NCBI GenBank assembly: GCA_014529385.2
Contig: CM043969.1
Coordinates: 30,338,946-30,402,945 of the forward strand
Reading direction: 5' to 3'
From: Adiantum capillus-veneris
Taxonomy: Eukaryota > Streptophyta > Polypodiopsida > Polypodiales > Pteridaceae
Length of the DNA stretch: 64,000 nucleotides
Shown: positions 1-13,730 of the stretch, in pieces
How positions within the stretch are numbered: the stretch's first letter is position 1
How the letters are laid out: each line of letters opens with the position of its first letter
Made by a program: the position numbers and the translations under genes
Notes under the pieces: model-generated
What the model saw: the letters and a program-made list of their open reading frames with translations, nothing else
The model's database searches: none
Told to the model about the DNA's origin: nothing

Positions 1-321
1 GGTGCACCTCCGAGAGCGGAGTGCTACGCCTTGCACAGAGAGAGAGAAGAGAAGAGAGGGGAGAAGAACTATGCAGACACTGGGTGCAATCTCCCCCCGT
101 GCAAGAGTGACCATTTCCCTCTTGCACGTATTTCATTTATAGATTTCTTGAATGGTCAAAATGAGTACAGACTAGCCGGTCGGTCATAGATGGCCAAAGC
201 TCATAAAAGAGCACTTGAATCAATATAAATAAAATGTAATTTCCTTTTGCAATAGCGTAGCTCGGTCAAGCCTTTTCCACCTGTCAACTGCAATAAATAG
301 TAAAATGTCAATTCCATAACA
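1..321 (-). repeat. 3' LTR of E1 (partial)
   Basis: This matches 2591-2911 closely and ends, on the plus strand, in the same ATTCCATAACA as the right copy. Its outer part is missing because the window begins inside it. Confidence 0.75.
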
Positions 322-523
322 TACCTCTCCATAACATACATGGAAATATGCAGAGACGCTGAAATCATCGTATTGAGCACCGCCTTTGCTGTGTCCGCAG
401 GATCCATTGTTGGGTGCCATTGACAATGGACTGCTGCTTCCACACTAGAATCATAGAAGATCCGGCCGTAGTGGGGGTCATGCATTCTTGCCCTCTCATA
501 GAAGTAGAGAGCGCCATGTCTTG

Positions 524-658
<135 letters not shown>

Positions 659-1312
659 CAGTGCATCTCGGCTTCTGAGCGAGAGGGGGAGAGAAAACGC
701 TGCTTGCATGGAACAGGATGTGTGTCTGTAACAAACTGCATTCAATACAGTGAATGCAACCACCGCATCAAAGCTCAGCCCTAATTAAACTCAGCTGATG
801 TGAGTGCTCCACACCTTGGACGTAGCAAAGCACAAAAGGATATGGTTGCAGGTGTATGGGCGCCCTAAGTCACAGAGAGTGACGAGAGAGAGCATGTATT
901 AGATGTATGCGGGTTGGCTAGAGGATTGTGTTTGCTGTATGAGTGGAGGGTGCATTGCATGAGTACTGGGCTGCACGTGCAGTGGTACCCGCGAGTAAGC
1001 ATGCCAAAAAAAAGGTTGGGCATGAGTAGGTGAAGCAGGCGATTGGGTGGTTGCTATGGCGTTCCAAACAAAGCAGCAACGTTCGTTGCAGGCTGGTGAT
1101 AAAGTTTTTTTTAAAAAAATAAAAATAAAAATGACGGTTGCGCGTGCGGTTATCGGCTGCTGCATGGTGAGCGAAGAGTTGGCTGGGGTAGGCACGGGCG
1201 TAGCGGGCAGCTTGTGAGAAGATTGGTTTGGAGAGCATCGCGCGGGAAGCTGTGTGTGTGGTTGGGAGGCATACCATGCAACCAAAGAATGTGGCTGTTA
1301 GAAGATGAAAAG

Positions 1313-1341
1313 GAGAGAGAGAGAGAGAGAGGGGGGGGGGG
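1313..1341. repeat. (GA)n plus G-run
   Basis: A short GA repeat ends in a run of about ten G. It lies inside the internal region of E1. Confidence 0.9.
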
Positions 1342-1817
1342 TTGACTAGTGCTCGCACAACCGCAAATGTTGCATGGCGAGAAGGTAAAAAGCAGTGGGA
1401 GCTAAGGCTTTCCTCGGATCCACATGGCAGAGTACTGCTCATTGCCACTTGTCTCACAGGTGGTAGCACGAGGGGCATACCTAGGTTGCATGCGCAGTGC
1501 TCTTCCTAGAGCATACACAGCGCTTCCATGCATGGTAGGGACAAAATGTGGGGTGTGTGGACACCATTGATGTAGAAAACTAGCCAGAGATGGGGATGGA
1601 AATCATGCTCGCAGGGCTCAATGCATGAGAAATTAGTGTATGAGCAATTAGTGTCTGCAGTGGCTAGTTGTAGGGTATGCGAGGGTAGCCATACCCACCC
1701 CCTCAACACTTTTTGGGTTTGAATTGTGAACTCTAATTTGGTTCTCAGAGTGCAGTGCAACGTCCCCTTTTCGATTGTGCTCCTATTGACTTGAACCGCA
1801 CTTGGCTTACTATTAAG

Positions 1818-1887
1818 ACTTCCATAGCACAGCTGGTAGTGCACCTGTGTCATACAGGGAGACATGGGTTCGAATCCCATTGGAAGT
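1818..1887 (+). tRNA. tRNA-like sequence, probable pseudo-tRNA-Met(CAT) or SINE head
   Basis: The sequence folds as a near cloverleaf. A perfect 7-base acceptor stem (ACTTCCA with TGGAAGT), a 4-base D stem (GCAC with GTGC) and a perfect T arm (ATGGG-TTCGAAT-CCCAT) are visible. The A box (TAGCACAGCTGG) and B box (GGTTCGAATCC) fit polymerase III consensus exactly, and a T run follows at 1903-1911. The anticodon arm is CCTGT/ACAGG around a loop of only five bases (GTCAT). A normal loop GTCATAC would give anticodon CAT, so two bases seem lost. It sits inside non-autonomous LTR element E1. It could be a decayed tRNA gene, a tRNA copied into the element, or the head of a SINE; no SINE body is recognised after it. 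Confidence 0.55.
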
Positions 1888-2414
1888 AAAAAGTTAGCAG
1901 TCTTTTTTTTTCTCTTTTTCTTTTTTTAAAGCACGGGATAATGTAAGGCATTTAAGCAATTCTCTACTTGGTTAATCATAATTAGATAAATTAATCATGA
2001 AACTTGTTAATTAAGATTCCAAATTGTCACTTAGCTTCGACTGTGTATTATCCCTCATGTTGTAGCGCGTCCTCTCTCGCATGTATCTAATTCTCTCCTT
2101 TGCGTGGTGTACATGCTACATTTGGTGTCGCATGCATGAGGCCTGCGGTCTCCGATTGTGATTGATTGGTGCATGCGTGTGTTCTACACATTGCGTATCT
2201 CCTTTCCCTGATGCACAACAGGGCTTCTTCTCTCCTTGTCAATAACAGCGTTCTTGTTTTCGATATCATAATCATAAGTAAGGGTCATTTAACCACCACT
2301 CCTTGTTAATTAATCACTATTAATTATACTAATTGTAAATGATCACAATGCATAAAACACTTATCTTTGGGTAAGTAGTCTTCTTCGTGTCGGATTGATT
2401 GGAGCGTCACCATA

Positions 2415-2426
2415 GCTCTGATACCA
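2415..2426 (-). other. Primer-binding site of E1 (initiator tRNA-Met)
   Basis: The minus strand reads TGGTATCAGAGC, the usual plant Copia primer site, one base inside the 5' LTR. Confidence 0.8.
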
Positions 2427-2427
2427 C

Positions 2428-2911
2428 TGCTACAAACGAAAAGCATGGCACCCCTACAAAATACGCGAAATAGCATACTAAAACCATAAAACAGACTAAT
2501 CGACATACCTGACAACCACATAGACGCGTAATCGCGAGATACATGAATAGAGAGAGATGGAGTGCGAGAGAGAGGAAGAGAACATGCGCAGGCGTACCTC
2601 CGAGAGCGGAGTGCTACGCCTTGCACGGTGAGAGAGAAGAGAAGAGAGGGAAGAAGAACTACGCAGACACTAGGTGCAATCTCCCCCCGTGCAAGAGTGA
2701 CCATTTCCCTCTTGCACGTATTTCATTTAGAGATTTCTTGAATGGTCAAAATGAGTACAGACTAGCCGGCTGGTCATAGATGGCCAAAGCTCATAAAAGA
2801 GCACTTGAATAAATATACATAAAATGTAATTTCCTTTTGCAATAGCGTAGCTCGGTCAAGCCTTTTCCACCTATCAACTGCAATAAATAGTAAAATGTCA
2901 ATTCCATAACA
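2428..2911 (-). repeat. 5' LTR of E1
   Basis: This 484-base repeat has TG...CA ends (minus strand TGTTATGG... to ...TTTGTAGCA). It is the complete copy of the repeat truncated at position 1. It directly abuts LINE coding sequence at 2912, which fits insertion of E1 into that LINE. Confidence 0.75.
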
Positions 2912-5624
<2,713 letters not shown>

Positions 5625-5738
5625 ATGGCATTTAGAAGAGGTTATTATAACTCTCAAACTTGTGACATTGTACTGTCCCATCTAGCCATGAGCTTGGACG
5701 CATCCCCTAACTTAAATGTAGGCCGTTTCATTTCAATT

Positions 5739-5846
<108 letters not shown>

Positions 5847-5887
5847 GTTGTTAGAGGCAGGCTGCACTTGCATCTGTGATTTTGTGC

Positions 5888-6303
<416 letters not shown>

Positions 6304-6465
6304 TAATTTTTGCACCTTTGGGTGGCATATTTTGTGCACATATTATTTTTGTAATTAGCACTAATCAAATTTTTGCTTGAATACCCTCCACTAGGAGTTG
6401 TTCCTCTAGTGCTCCCTTTGCCCTCACCCACGTTTCTCTTAAGTGCACTATATTGCTACCCATAG

Positions 6466-7560
6466 AGGATGACATCCTAAAGTTTTCACAAATGCTAGTG
6501 GCTAGGAAATTTTCGGTTCAAGATGATCTCGTATTGATGGAAGAAGCGGAAGAATCAATAGCACGCTCATCACTAGGTGATGTAAAGGTAGGATAAGTCT
6601 TGACAAAGGGCTCGATCCAAGTGGTTAGTAAGGCAGGGTCGGTAGAGAAGTCCCCCTCAAGTAAAGATAATGAAAAAATGATAGATCAACCAACAAAAGG
6701 AATCAATTTTGAGGTGAAGACACTCAAGGCAGGGGAGCCTCATGGCTCAATTTGCATTATTACTAACAAGGTGGTTAGTAGTCTTGCATTGCTTAGAGTA
6801 GGCTTTTCTTTTGCTAGCATTCTGCAAGGTCCTAACTCTCAGGACAGCGGCTTCATCATAACCACTGAGGTAGAAAGTGATGGAGACCTTGAAAAGTCAA
6901 AGAAGATTAAGGCTTGGATCAAACAAGAACTTAAAGAAGTTAACATGCAGATAGAGGTCGGCCTCAGCGAAAACAAAAGAGCTAGCTCATAAGTAGATTT
7001 TAGTGGCTTTTCAAATATGGGGTTGCAGATTGAGCCTATAGTTCTCTAAAGAAGTCGTTGCCACATGAGGTGGAGGTGGCGGAGGCGGTCATTTTGTGAT
7101 TTCACCTACACTCATTAAAAAGCAGCTAGGCATGCAAGCTAAGCTCGTGCTTGTGTTTGGCTTCAGTGGGAGATTTCCGAATAGGTACGAGCTAATTCAA
7201 TGGATACAAATACCACAAATCCTTAAGCATGGAGGAGCAATAGAAAATAATTCCTACCTCGCTAAAGGCTTCTGGCCAGTTAGGTTCAAGGAGGACCTCG
7301 ATGTTTCAAAGATTCTAGAGAAAGGCCCCCTCTTATTTAACATGACAACTATCTGTGTAGTGCCATGGGGGCCAATATTTGATTCGGTTGAATCCCTCCA
7401 CGGAATCCATCTAGTTTGAGTCAAATTCATAGGCTTACCTAGTTGAATCTGAGATAATATCAGGCTACTTGCTAGGCAGCTAGGTACTCCCTTGTTTGTC
7501 TCCAACAAGAGCAGCCTTGGCAGATCCTCTAATTGGGTGTGCATAGGGTGAATGTATCTA
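6466..7560 (+). pseudogene. L1 copy A ORF1 with DUF4283-like domain
   Basis: Segments 6466-6992 and 7096-7419 encode an acidic/polar N-terminus and a domain resembling DUF4283, which is common in plant L1 ORF1 proteins. Recognisable pieces are GRFPNRYELIQWI, GAIENNSYLAKGFWPVRF, ILEKGPLLFN and VPWGPIFDS. The following LARQLGTPLFV (about 7460-7500) continues the pattern after stops. ORF1 proteins bind element RNA and accompany it to the nucleus. No clear zinc knuckle was found in the decayed sequence after 7560. Confidence 0.6.
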
Positions 7561-8229
7561 AGACCCCACCAAAGAGCATCGTGATCAATGTTGGAGTACG
7601 GCTCATAACCATTTCGCTCAATTTTGGGACATACTTTGGGCCTTTTTTTAGCGTAACAAGTTTGGGCACTTTGATAAGGACTGACCCATGACGGTCAAAG
7701 TAAATACCAATCCCATAGTGCAAGACTCCAGTTCAAGAGGCGGCAAACAAAATCCTGCCAAGGGAACATATGGGGAAGGGAGGTAAGTACAATTAAAGTG
7801 CAATGACGAAACAAGAGAAGGGGAGGAAAAAGAGGTGATGCTTTGCAACAAAGAGGAATCCAAACTACAGGGGAATAATGTGGAGAAATAGAGCCTCAAA
7901 TTGAATATCCCCCAAGTCCCACACTATGAGAACGCCTTCATATTTCTTGCTCCTTCACCTTACCTTATAAATGTAACAACTTCATCGGTGGTGCAAGTCC
8001 CGGGTCTAAAAAGACTCGAGAGGGTGAAGGCATTGGCTAAAGAGGGCAGGTCACTAGAGGATACATGAGCCTCAAAAGGAAAAGGCTTCTCTCCTCCCCC
8101 TACTCAACTAACAAGTGGGACTTGTTTCATCCCACTTCACAACCCCTTTGATGTGCTTGAAGAAAAGAAATCCCCTGCCAAGATGATCCTCCAAAATATC
8201 CTAGAATCAAGGACAAGGACGGGGCAGGA
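7561..8229 (+). other. Decayed ORF1 tail and inter-ORF spacer of L1 copy A
   Basis: This stretch has stops in every frame. It is placed between ORF1 and ORF2 by position only; I recognise no further domain in it. Confidence 0.4.
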
Positions 8230-9262
8230 ATGGGAGGTCAAGGAATTTGTCTCGCTCTCCCAAAGATGGAAGTTCTAGCTAGCCAATCATGGAACGTGAA
8301 AGGATTGAAAACCCAAAGGAAGCACGCCCTCATCTGGGATGAAGTTAGAAAGGATAAGGAATTTAATTATTGGGCCATCCAAGAACATCATCTGGATGCT
8401 TGCAACAAAATAAAATAGGCATTGGGAAAGAAGTTGGTTTGTGTTCTATGGAGAGGATGTGAATGGGTGTTCTATGGAGAGGGTGTGAACAGGTGTAGTG
8501 GCGTCCCCTCTCTGGTGAACAAGGACCTAGAGCCCAAAGTGGTCCTCAATCACTATTCTGGGAGAGTCCTAGGTGAGGGTCATTTGGGCAAACCACCTAT
8601 CACCATAGTTAACATACATGGCCCCTATAATGCCAATGATAGAGCCAAATTGTGGGTGCACCTTAGGGATTCCCCTATTGAAGGAGAGTGGCTATTGATA
8701 GGCAACATTGATATGGTGGAGAAGAGTAAGGATACAACAGGCTCAGTCAGTCTGATGGCAGGTTTTAAAAAACCTAAATGGTTGGGTCTTTGTGAGAAAT
8801 GGGATATGATGGACCTATGGGGGGTGGGTCCCTAGAACAGCACGTCGGGCTTCACATACATGAGCCTACAGTATGCCTACACAACTTCTAGACTTGACAG
8901 TTGCTTCTGCTCTCGCCAAGTTGACTGGATCCTGTCGCTACTTGAGATGAATTTGTTGACAATGAAGAGCCTATCACACCAACTACCTTTACACATGAAG
9001 TTCAACAAAGCCAAAGGGGAGGGGCAAGCCCTAGAGGGAATAAGAAGCTGCTTGTTATAGGTGGCACACCTGTTCAAAGACCCTCTGTTCAGAAGGCTTA
9101 CCAAGAAATCTACAATAAACTCAATAAAGATATTAATCTTGAAAAACCTAAAGCTTGGGACCTCTTTGCTTGGAATATATAGACAAAAAGGTCAAGCCCT
9201 CCGATGGAAAAGGCTCGGTCAGAACATTAGAAACATCTCGAAGAGGAGTTTGCTCATCTAAC
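8230..9262 (+). pseudogene. L1 copy A ORF2: apurinic endonuclease-like domain
   Basis: The frame pieces 8230-8418, 8422-8835, 8860-9060 and 9061-9261 follow the exonuclease-endonuclease-phosphatase fold of L1 ORF2. SWNVKGL is the first strand. IQEHHLDACNKIK replaces the usual E-T-H-L motif. NIHGPYNANDRAKLWVHL and WLLIGNIDMVE stand for the usual GDFN region, so the catalytic GDFN is degraded to GNID. RLDSCFCSRQVDWI and the SHQLPL box match the C-terminal strand (usually SDHxPL). The enzyme nicks target DNA for target-primed reverse transcription. Several stops make it inactive. Confidence 0.7.
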
Positions 9263-9410
9263 TTCCAAAAAAACTAATGGGCTAGCCTCCAAGGAGAACA
9301 CAAAAGGTGTTTGGAAGCTAAAGCCAACCTGGCCGAGCAATAGCTGGAGGAAGTCAGGAGGGCGAGGTTGATATCTAGGGAGACCTTCCTTCATCCAAAG
9401 GCCACTAATC

Positions 9411-9415
9411 AAGCA
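9411..9415. other. Target-site duplication of Copia-1, left copy (AAGCA)
   Basis: AAGCA is found immediately before the left LTR and again immediately after the right LTR (15079-15083). Confidence 0.9.
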
Positions 9416-9676
9416 TGATCAGTAGGAGCTGGGAGCACAACGGAAAAATAATATGCACGCACACACTCACACACACACACCACCATAGCCACACACAGGT
9501 TGAAGGGGGAGAGCCAACGTACTGTATGCCCCCTTTCTTTCTTCTCTTATCTTATGCAGTAAGGCACAATACACATTGTACTTAGTGTTAGTGGCTCACA
9601 CAAGTGTATAGCTGTACACTTAAGGTTAGTGGCAGTTAGTGATGGGCGGTCGGCCACATGGCCATTAAAACTAACA
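9416..9676 (-). repeat. 3' LTR of Copia-1
   Basis: This 261-base LTR begins TGATC and ends TAACA on the plus strand and aligns with 14824-15078. It contains a short CA-rich stretch. The polypyrimidine sequence TTCTCCCACTTG next to it is the complement of the polypurine tract. Confidence 0.9.
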
Positions 9677-9731
9677 TTCTCCCACTTGATGGCCAATGTG
9701 GGAGACTAGAAAAATGGAAGAGCACCACTCT

Positions 9732-10901
9732 TCACCCAATGCCCATCAACTCACGACAGTGTTGAAACTGATGGTTGGAGAGACTCTTAGTGAGTGCATC
9801 CGCTGTGTTCTCTGACATAGGAATCTTCACTAAATCAAGGCTCTTGTTTGCCAGGCATTCATGACTGAAGTGATAGCAAACATCAATGTGTTTTGTTCTG
9901 GAATGAAACACTGGATTGTTAGCCAAGGCAATAGCACTTTGGCTGTCACAATGAAGAACTGGTGTACACTGCTCCAATCCAAGATCTTTCACTAGGCGAG
10001 CAAGCCAAATAGCTTCTTTGCATGCTTCACTCGATGCAACATACTCTGCCTCTGTGGTAGAAATGGATGTACAATCTTGAAGAACAGATCTCCAAGAAAT
10101 AGCAGAACCAGCAAATGTGTAAATCCAACCTGTTGATTTACGACTGTCAACACAGTCTGCGTAGTCACTGTCTACAAATCCCTGAATGGATGACTCTCCA
10201 CGACCATAGCATAACTTTCTATCTGCACTGCCACTCAAGTATCTAAGAATCCACTTGACAGCATCCCAATGCTTTTTACCAGGGTTAGTAGACATAAATC
10301 TGCTGACAACTCCCACTACATGTGCAATGCCAGGTCTTGTAGCCACCATGGCATACATGAGACTACCACAAGCTGAAGCATAAGGAATTTTAGCCATCGC
10401 AGCTTTTTCCTCAGCAGATTTGGGACAATCGTTCTTGCTAAGTTTCAAATATACAGGCAATGGAATACTGAAGGCCTTCCCCTTCTGCATGTTGAAACGA
10501 TCAAGAACCTTGTGCACATACTCTTTTTGAGAAAGATACAACAACCTCTTCTTACGATCACGAGCAATACACATACCCAAAATGTGATTGGCTTCACCCA
10601 AATCTTTCATGTCGAATTGACTTTTTAGCTTGGTTTTCAAGTCAGCAATGTCCTTCTTATTATGACCAGCAATAAGCATGTCATCTACATAAAGGATAAG
10701 AATAATAAGTTGTCCATTTGGTTGTCTTTTCATGTAAAGACATGGATCCTCATTACTGCGCTTATAGCCTAGGGAACGCATAAATGCATCAAACTTTTGA
10801 TACCATTGTCTGGACGATTGCTTCAAGCCATAGAGACTTTTCAAAAGCTTACAGACCAAATGTTCCTTGCCCTTGAGCACAAACCCTTCAGGTTGCTGCA
10901 T
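9732..10901 (-). CDS. Copia-1 reverse transcriptase and RNase H (389 codons open)
   Basis: This is the C-terminal half of RVT_2 plus RNase H. The segment begins MQQPEGFVLKG, then KSLYGLKQSSRQWYQKF. The catalytic YVDDML is at residues 71-76. LGMCIARD, LSQKEYVHKVLDRFNM and SLMYAMVATRPGIA follow. RNase H shows FVDSDYADCVDSRKSTGW, SISTTEAEYVASSEACKE and HCDSQSAIALANNPVFHSRT. Some positions look substituted (ADCVD where AGCVD is common). It is part of the Gag-Pol polyprotein, not an independent gene; the Met at its start simply follows an in-frame TAA that separates it from the upstream half (10911-11465). Confidence 0.88.
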   Translation of the reverse strand: MQQPEGFVLKGKEHLVCKLLKSLYGLKQSSRQWYQKFDAFMRSLGYKRSNEDPCLYMKRQPNGQLIILILYVDDMLIAGHNKKDIADLKTKLKSQFDMKDLGEANHILGMCIARDRKKRLLYLSQKEYVHKVLDRFNMQKGKAFSIPLPVYLKLSKNDCPKSAEEKAAMAKIPYASACGSLMYAMVATRPGIAHVVGVVSRFMSTNPGKKHWDAVKWILRYLSGSADRKLCYGRGESSIQGFVDSDYADCVDSRKSTGWIYTFAGSAISWRSVLQDCTSISTTEAEYVASSEACKEAIWLARLVKDLGLEQCTPVLHCDSQSAIALANNPVFHSRTKHIDVCYHFSHECLANKSLDLVKIPMSENTADALTKSLSNHQFQHCRELMGIG

Positions 10902-10910
10902 ATAAATCTC

Positions 10911-11465
10911 TTACTCAAGATCACCATGTAAGAAAGCTGTAATGACATCCATTTGATCAAGCTCCATATCTTCAGTGCCAACTAAAGCAAGAACCATACT
11001 TAGTGTCGTCATCTTGACCACTGGAGAAAATATTTCCTGGAAATCTACACCATATTCTTGCTTGAAACCTTTGGCCACTAAACGAGCTTTGTAATTCTCA
11101 ACATTGGATGCAATCTTCTTCTTGTAAACCCATTTACAAGGCAAATATTCCCTACCTTTTGACAATAGAACAAGTTCCCATGTTTGGTTCTTTGCAATAC
11201 TGGATAGCTCCCTCTTCATAGCATGTTCCCATTGAACCTTATCATTGGCTAACATAGCCTCTTTGTAACAAGAAGGCTCACCACTATCTGATAGCAACAC
11301 AAAGTCCACGCCTGGAACAAACCGTTTTGGCGGATGTGAGACTCTTTGAGATCTCCTGAGCTGATCAGATCTTGTACTAGCCTGTGTAGTAATTAGCTCT
11401 GGAGCTATCTGTGCAGGAGGTGATACATCGGAAAACGTCACTTTCCGGAATTCAACCTCTTTCAT
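10911..11465 (-). pseudogene. Copia-1 reverse transcriptase, N-terminal half
   Basis: The frame contains [74 protein letters not shown] and [10 protein letters not shown], ending FLHGDLE before a TAA. These are the fingers and first palm motifs of Copia RVT_2, including the aspartate of MDVITAFLHGD. Removing the single stop would join it to the next half in the same reading direction. Confidence 0.85.
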
Positions 11466-11728
11466 TAGATCCTATGCATCTTGGTCTCATTGAAGACAAC
11501 ATCACTGCTACGGATTACTGATCGACTTTTTGGATCCCATAAACGATAGCCAAATTGACCATACACCATAGCCAATAAAGATGCATTTCCTGGACTTAGG
11601 GTCAAGCTTAGCACGCAACTCCTTGGGTACATGTGCATAAGCTTCGTAGGCAAATGTATGGAGTTTTTAATAAGACAACTTATGTCCTGACCATAACTCC
11701 AAAGGTACACAAAACTGTAATGAAGCAT
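11465..11728 (-). pseudogene. Copia-1 integrase C-terminal part, frameshifted
   Basis: FGYRLWDPKSRSVIRSSDVVFNETKMH is the conserved region after the Copia integrase core. The frame overlaps the end of the upstream integrase frame and is shifted relative to it; the preceding residues no longer read as the usual cysteine-rich motif (CEAYTHVPKEL in Copia-3). Confidence 0.75.
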
Positions 11729-12860
11729 GTGATGATCTATTGATCAAATACACAACAATGTATAATGCTTCAGCCCAAAACGCTTGCGGTAAATTAGCCT
11801 GTGATAGCATAGACATAATCCTCTCTTGGATGGTCCTATTCATTCGTTCGGCAACACCATTTTGTGCAGGGGTATAAGGAGCTGTAAACTCGTGCTTAAT
11901 TCCCCTACTTGAACAGAAGTTTGCAAACTCTTTGGAGACATATTCTCCACCATTGTCTGAGCGTAAAGCTTTCAACTTATGTTCAGACTGAGTTTCCACA
12001 CTAGATAAGAACTTTTTGAAACAAGAAAAAGTCTCATCTTTAGACTTCATGGCATAAACCCAAACATGTCGTGTTGCATCGTCAATGAATGTAACATAAT
12101 AAGACGCACCACCATGGGATTTAGAAGGCATGGGCCCACAGAAATCACTATGCACAAGCTCTAAGGGCTTTCTTTCTTTGTCAAAAGACTGTGTACGATG
12201 TGCTCGTGTTTGCTTACCATATTGACAGTGTTCACAAAAGGGAAAATCAGAAAATGATAAAGACGGTAAGTAGCCCAAACGAGAAAGAGTTTCCATTCCC
12301 TTCTTTGACATATTACCTAACCGGCTATGCCACAAAGCAACAGTTGGCAGCTCGGTTACAGAAAGAACATTGTTCTTGTCAGATACATAAAGAGGATAAA
12401 GTGTACCAACTTTAGAACCATGGGCTAAAATAAGATGACCTTTCGCAATACGCCAAGACTGGTGATGAAAAGTGACTTTGTAACCCAATTCATCAAGACG
12501 TCCAACCAAAATCAAATTTCGTGTCAAAGCTGAAACATGACGCACATTATGTATGGAAAACCTCACCCCATTTGCCATAACCATAGCAATATCACATATG
12601 CCCACAATGTCACAAGAGTAGCTTTCACCTAGCGTAATAGTGCCAATGGTTTCCTCATATGTAGTAAACCAATGCCTATGAGGTGTGACATGCAACGAAG
12701 CGCCCGAATCAAGAATCCATGTATGGGACACTTCACCACTAACAAGTAGCTCTTCTGGCATAGAACTCTGCAAAGATAGAGTTTCTTGTGTATCATAAAA
12801 TACATCATTATTTTCAGTCAACATATTGATGTCTTGTGCATCAAAATCATCTTGCACCAT
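11667..12860 (-). CDS. Copia-1 protease and integrase (397 codons open)
   Basis: The aspartic protease active site is WILDSGASLHV (Asp at residue 51). It is followed by the GAG-pre-integrase region LWHSRLGNMSKKGMETL and the zinc-binding CEHCQYGKQ. The integrase core has all three acidic residues in context: HSDFCGPM, RSDNGGEYV and NGVAERMNR. These enzymes cut the polyprotein and insert element cDNA. The zinc knuckle of gag lies just upstream in the same direction. Confidence 0.9.
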   Translation of the reverse strand: MVQDDFDAQDINMLTENNDVFYDTQETLSLQSSMPEELLVSGEVSHTWILDSGASLHVTPHRHWFTTYEETIGTITLGESYSCDIVGICDIAMVMANGVRFSIHNVRHVSALTRNLILVGRLDELGYKVTFHHQSWRIAKGHLILAHGSKVGTLYPLYVSDKNNVLSVTELPTVALWHSRLGNMSKKGMETLSRLGYLPSLSFSDFPFCEHCQYGKQTRAHRTQSFDKERKPLELVHSDFCGPMPSKSHGGASYYVTFIDDATRHVWVYAMKSKDETFSCFKKFLSSVETQSEHKLKALRSDNGGEYVSKEFANFCSSRGIKHEFTAPYTPAQNGVAERMNRTIQERIMSMLSQANLPQAFWAEALYIVVYLINRSSHASLQFCVPLELWSGHKLSY

Positions 12861-13730
12861 GTTCAGTTGTTCAATCTTAACTGAACTCTTTGGTTTCTCC
12901 TCTTTATCATCATTGTCTTTTCCTTTGCCTTTACCTTTGTCACGCTTCCAAGCATAACAATCCTTCTTTATGTGACCAAACTTATCACAATAATCACATG
13001 AACATTGCGATGACGAGGAGACTTTGATCTACCCTTTGAAGCATCTCTATTTCCCTCTTTCTTGGATTCACGATTCCAAGAACGACTTTTACACTGTTTT
13101 CCATCCTTTTGCACATAATGAGCTTCGCCATGATGCGAGCTATCCATAGCCTTGCGGCGCATTTCCTCTGACAGAAGAGAACTAGTGACATCAATGTACA
13201 CTAGCATACCATTAGGAGCAGAGTTACTGACAGCTGTGCAAAACATATCCCATGAGGGTGGCAACAAACAAAGTAAGAAGATTGCTTTTCATCTCGTCAT
13301 CAATATTGATCCATTCTGCATGAATCTGGGCAAATAGAGAATCAAAGTCATTAATATGACTCGCAACACTGGCTGACTCCTTCATGCAAAGGTTAAACAA
13401 TTTTCGCATCATGAAAACCTTATTACTTGCCGTATCCTTTTCATAAGTGTTGCATAACTTTTTCCATAAAGCATAGGCAGATTCACATTCTAGCACTGAA
13501 AAGTACACTGACTTAGCAAGGTGCAATCTAATAGTAGATCTACATAGCTCATCAAGATCCTCCCACTGAAACTAAGTCAAATTCATCTCTTCAGTCCGTG
13601 TCGCATAAATAATAGGCAATTTCTGTTTCTTTTGGACAAGCACATCTTGCATCTGATTCTTCCAAAGCTGAAAATTAGTGCCATCAAACTTCTTTATGTC
13701 ATAAATGTCACGGTCTTTGCTAGTAGACAT
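12861..13730 (-). pseudogene. Copia-1 gag, broken
   Basis: The likely start is the ATG at 13728-13730: MSTSKDRDIYDIKKFDGTNFQLWK is readable in shorter pieces, a typical Copia gag N-terminus. A TAG stop follows near 13572. The capsid region continues as LAKSVYFSVLECESAYALWKKL (13224-13526), then a frameshift leads into LPPSWDMFCTAVSNSAP (12968-13267). The zinc knuckle CDYCDKFGHIKKDC (CX2CX4HX4C, about 12963-13004) is in yet another frame, joined to the protease frame. At least one stop and two shifts inactivate it. Confidence 0.8.

Larger units (their letters stand above)
6304..9415 (+). mobile_element. L1-like LINE copy A, piece 1 (ORF1 and endonuclease)
   Basis: This is the 5' portion of a roughly 6 kb L1-like element that continues at 15084, 16986 and 23992 after three LTR insertions. 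The exact 5' end is not visible; coding similarity begins near 6466. ORF1 and the start of ORF2 are broken by many stops. The piece stops at the target duplication AAGCA (9411-9415) of Copia-1. Confidence 0.75.

Noticed and set aside
1506-1880. 124-codon minus-strand frame beginning MGFEPMSP
   Set aside because: Its start is the reverse of the tRNA T arm; this is a common false peptide over tRNA-like sequence.
1818-1887. Calling a functional tRNA gene
   Set aside because: The anticodon loop has only five bases and the copy is inside a transposable element.
2543-2779. Open frame over the E1 LTR
   Set aside because: It lies within a non-coding LTR and has no conserved residues.
6600-6992. A host gene of unknown function
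   Set aside because: It precedes a DUF4283-like ORF1 and an L1 endonuclease in the right order and spacing, so it is better explained as LINE ORF1.
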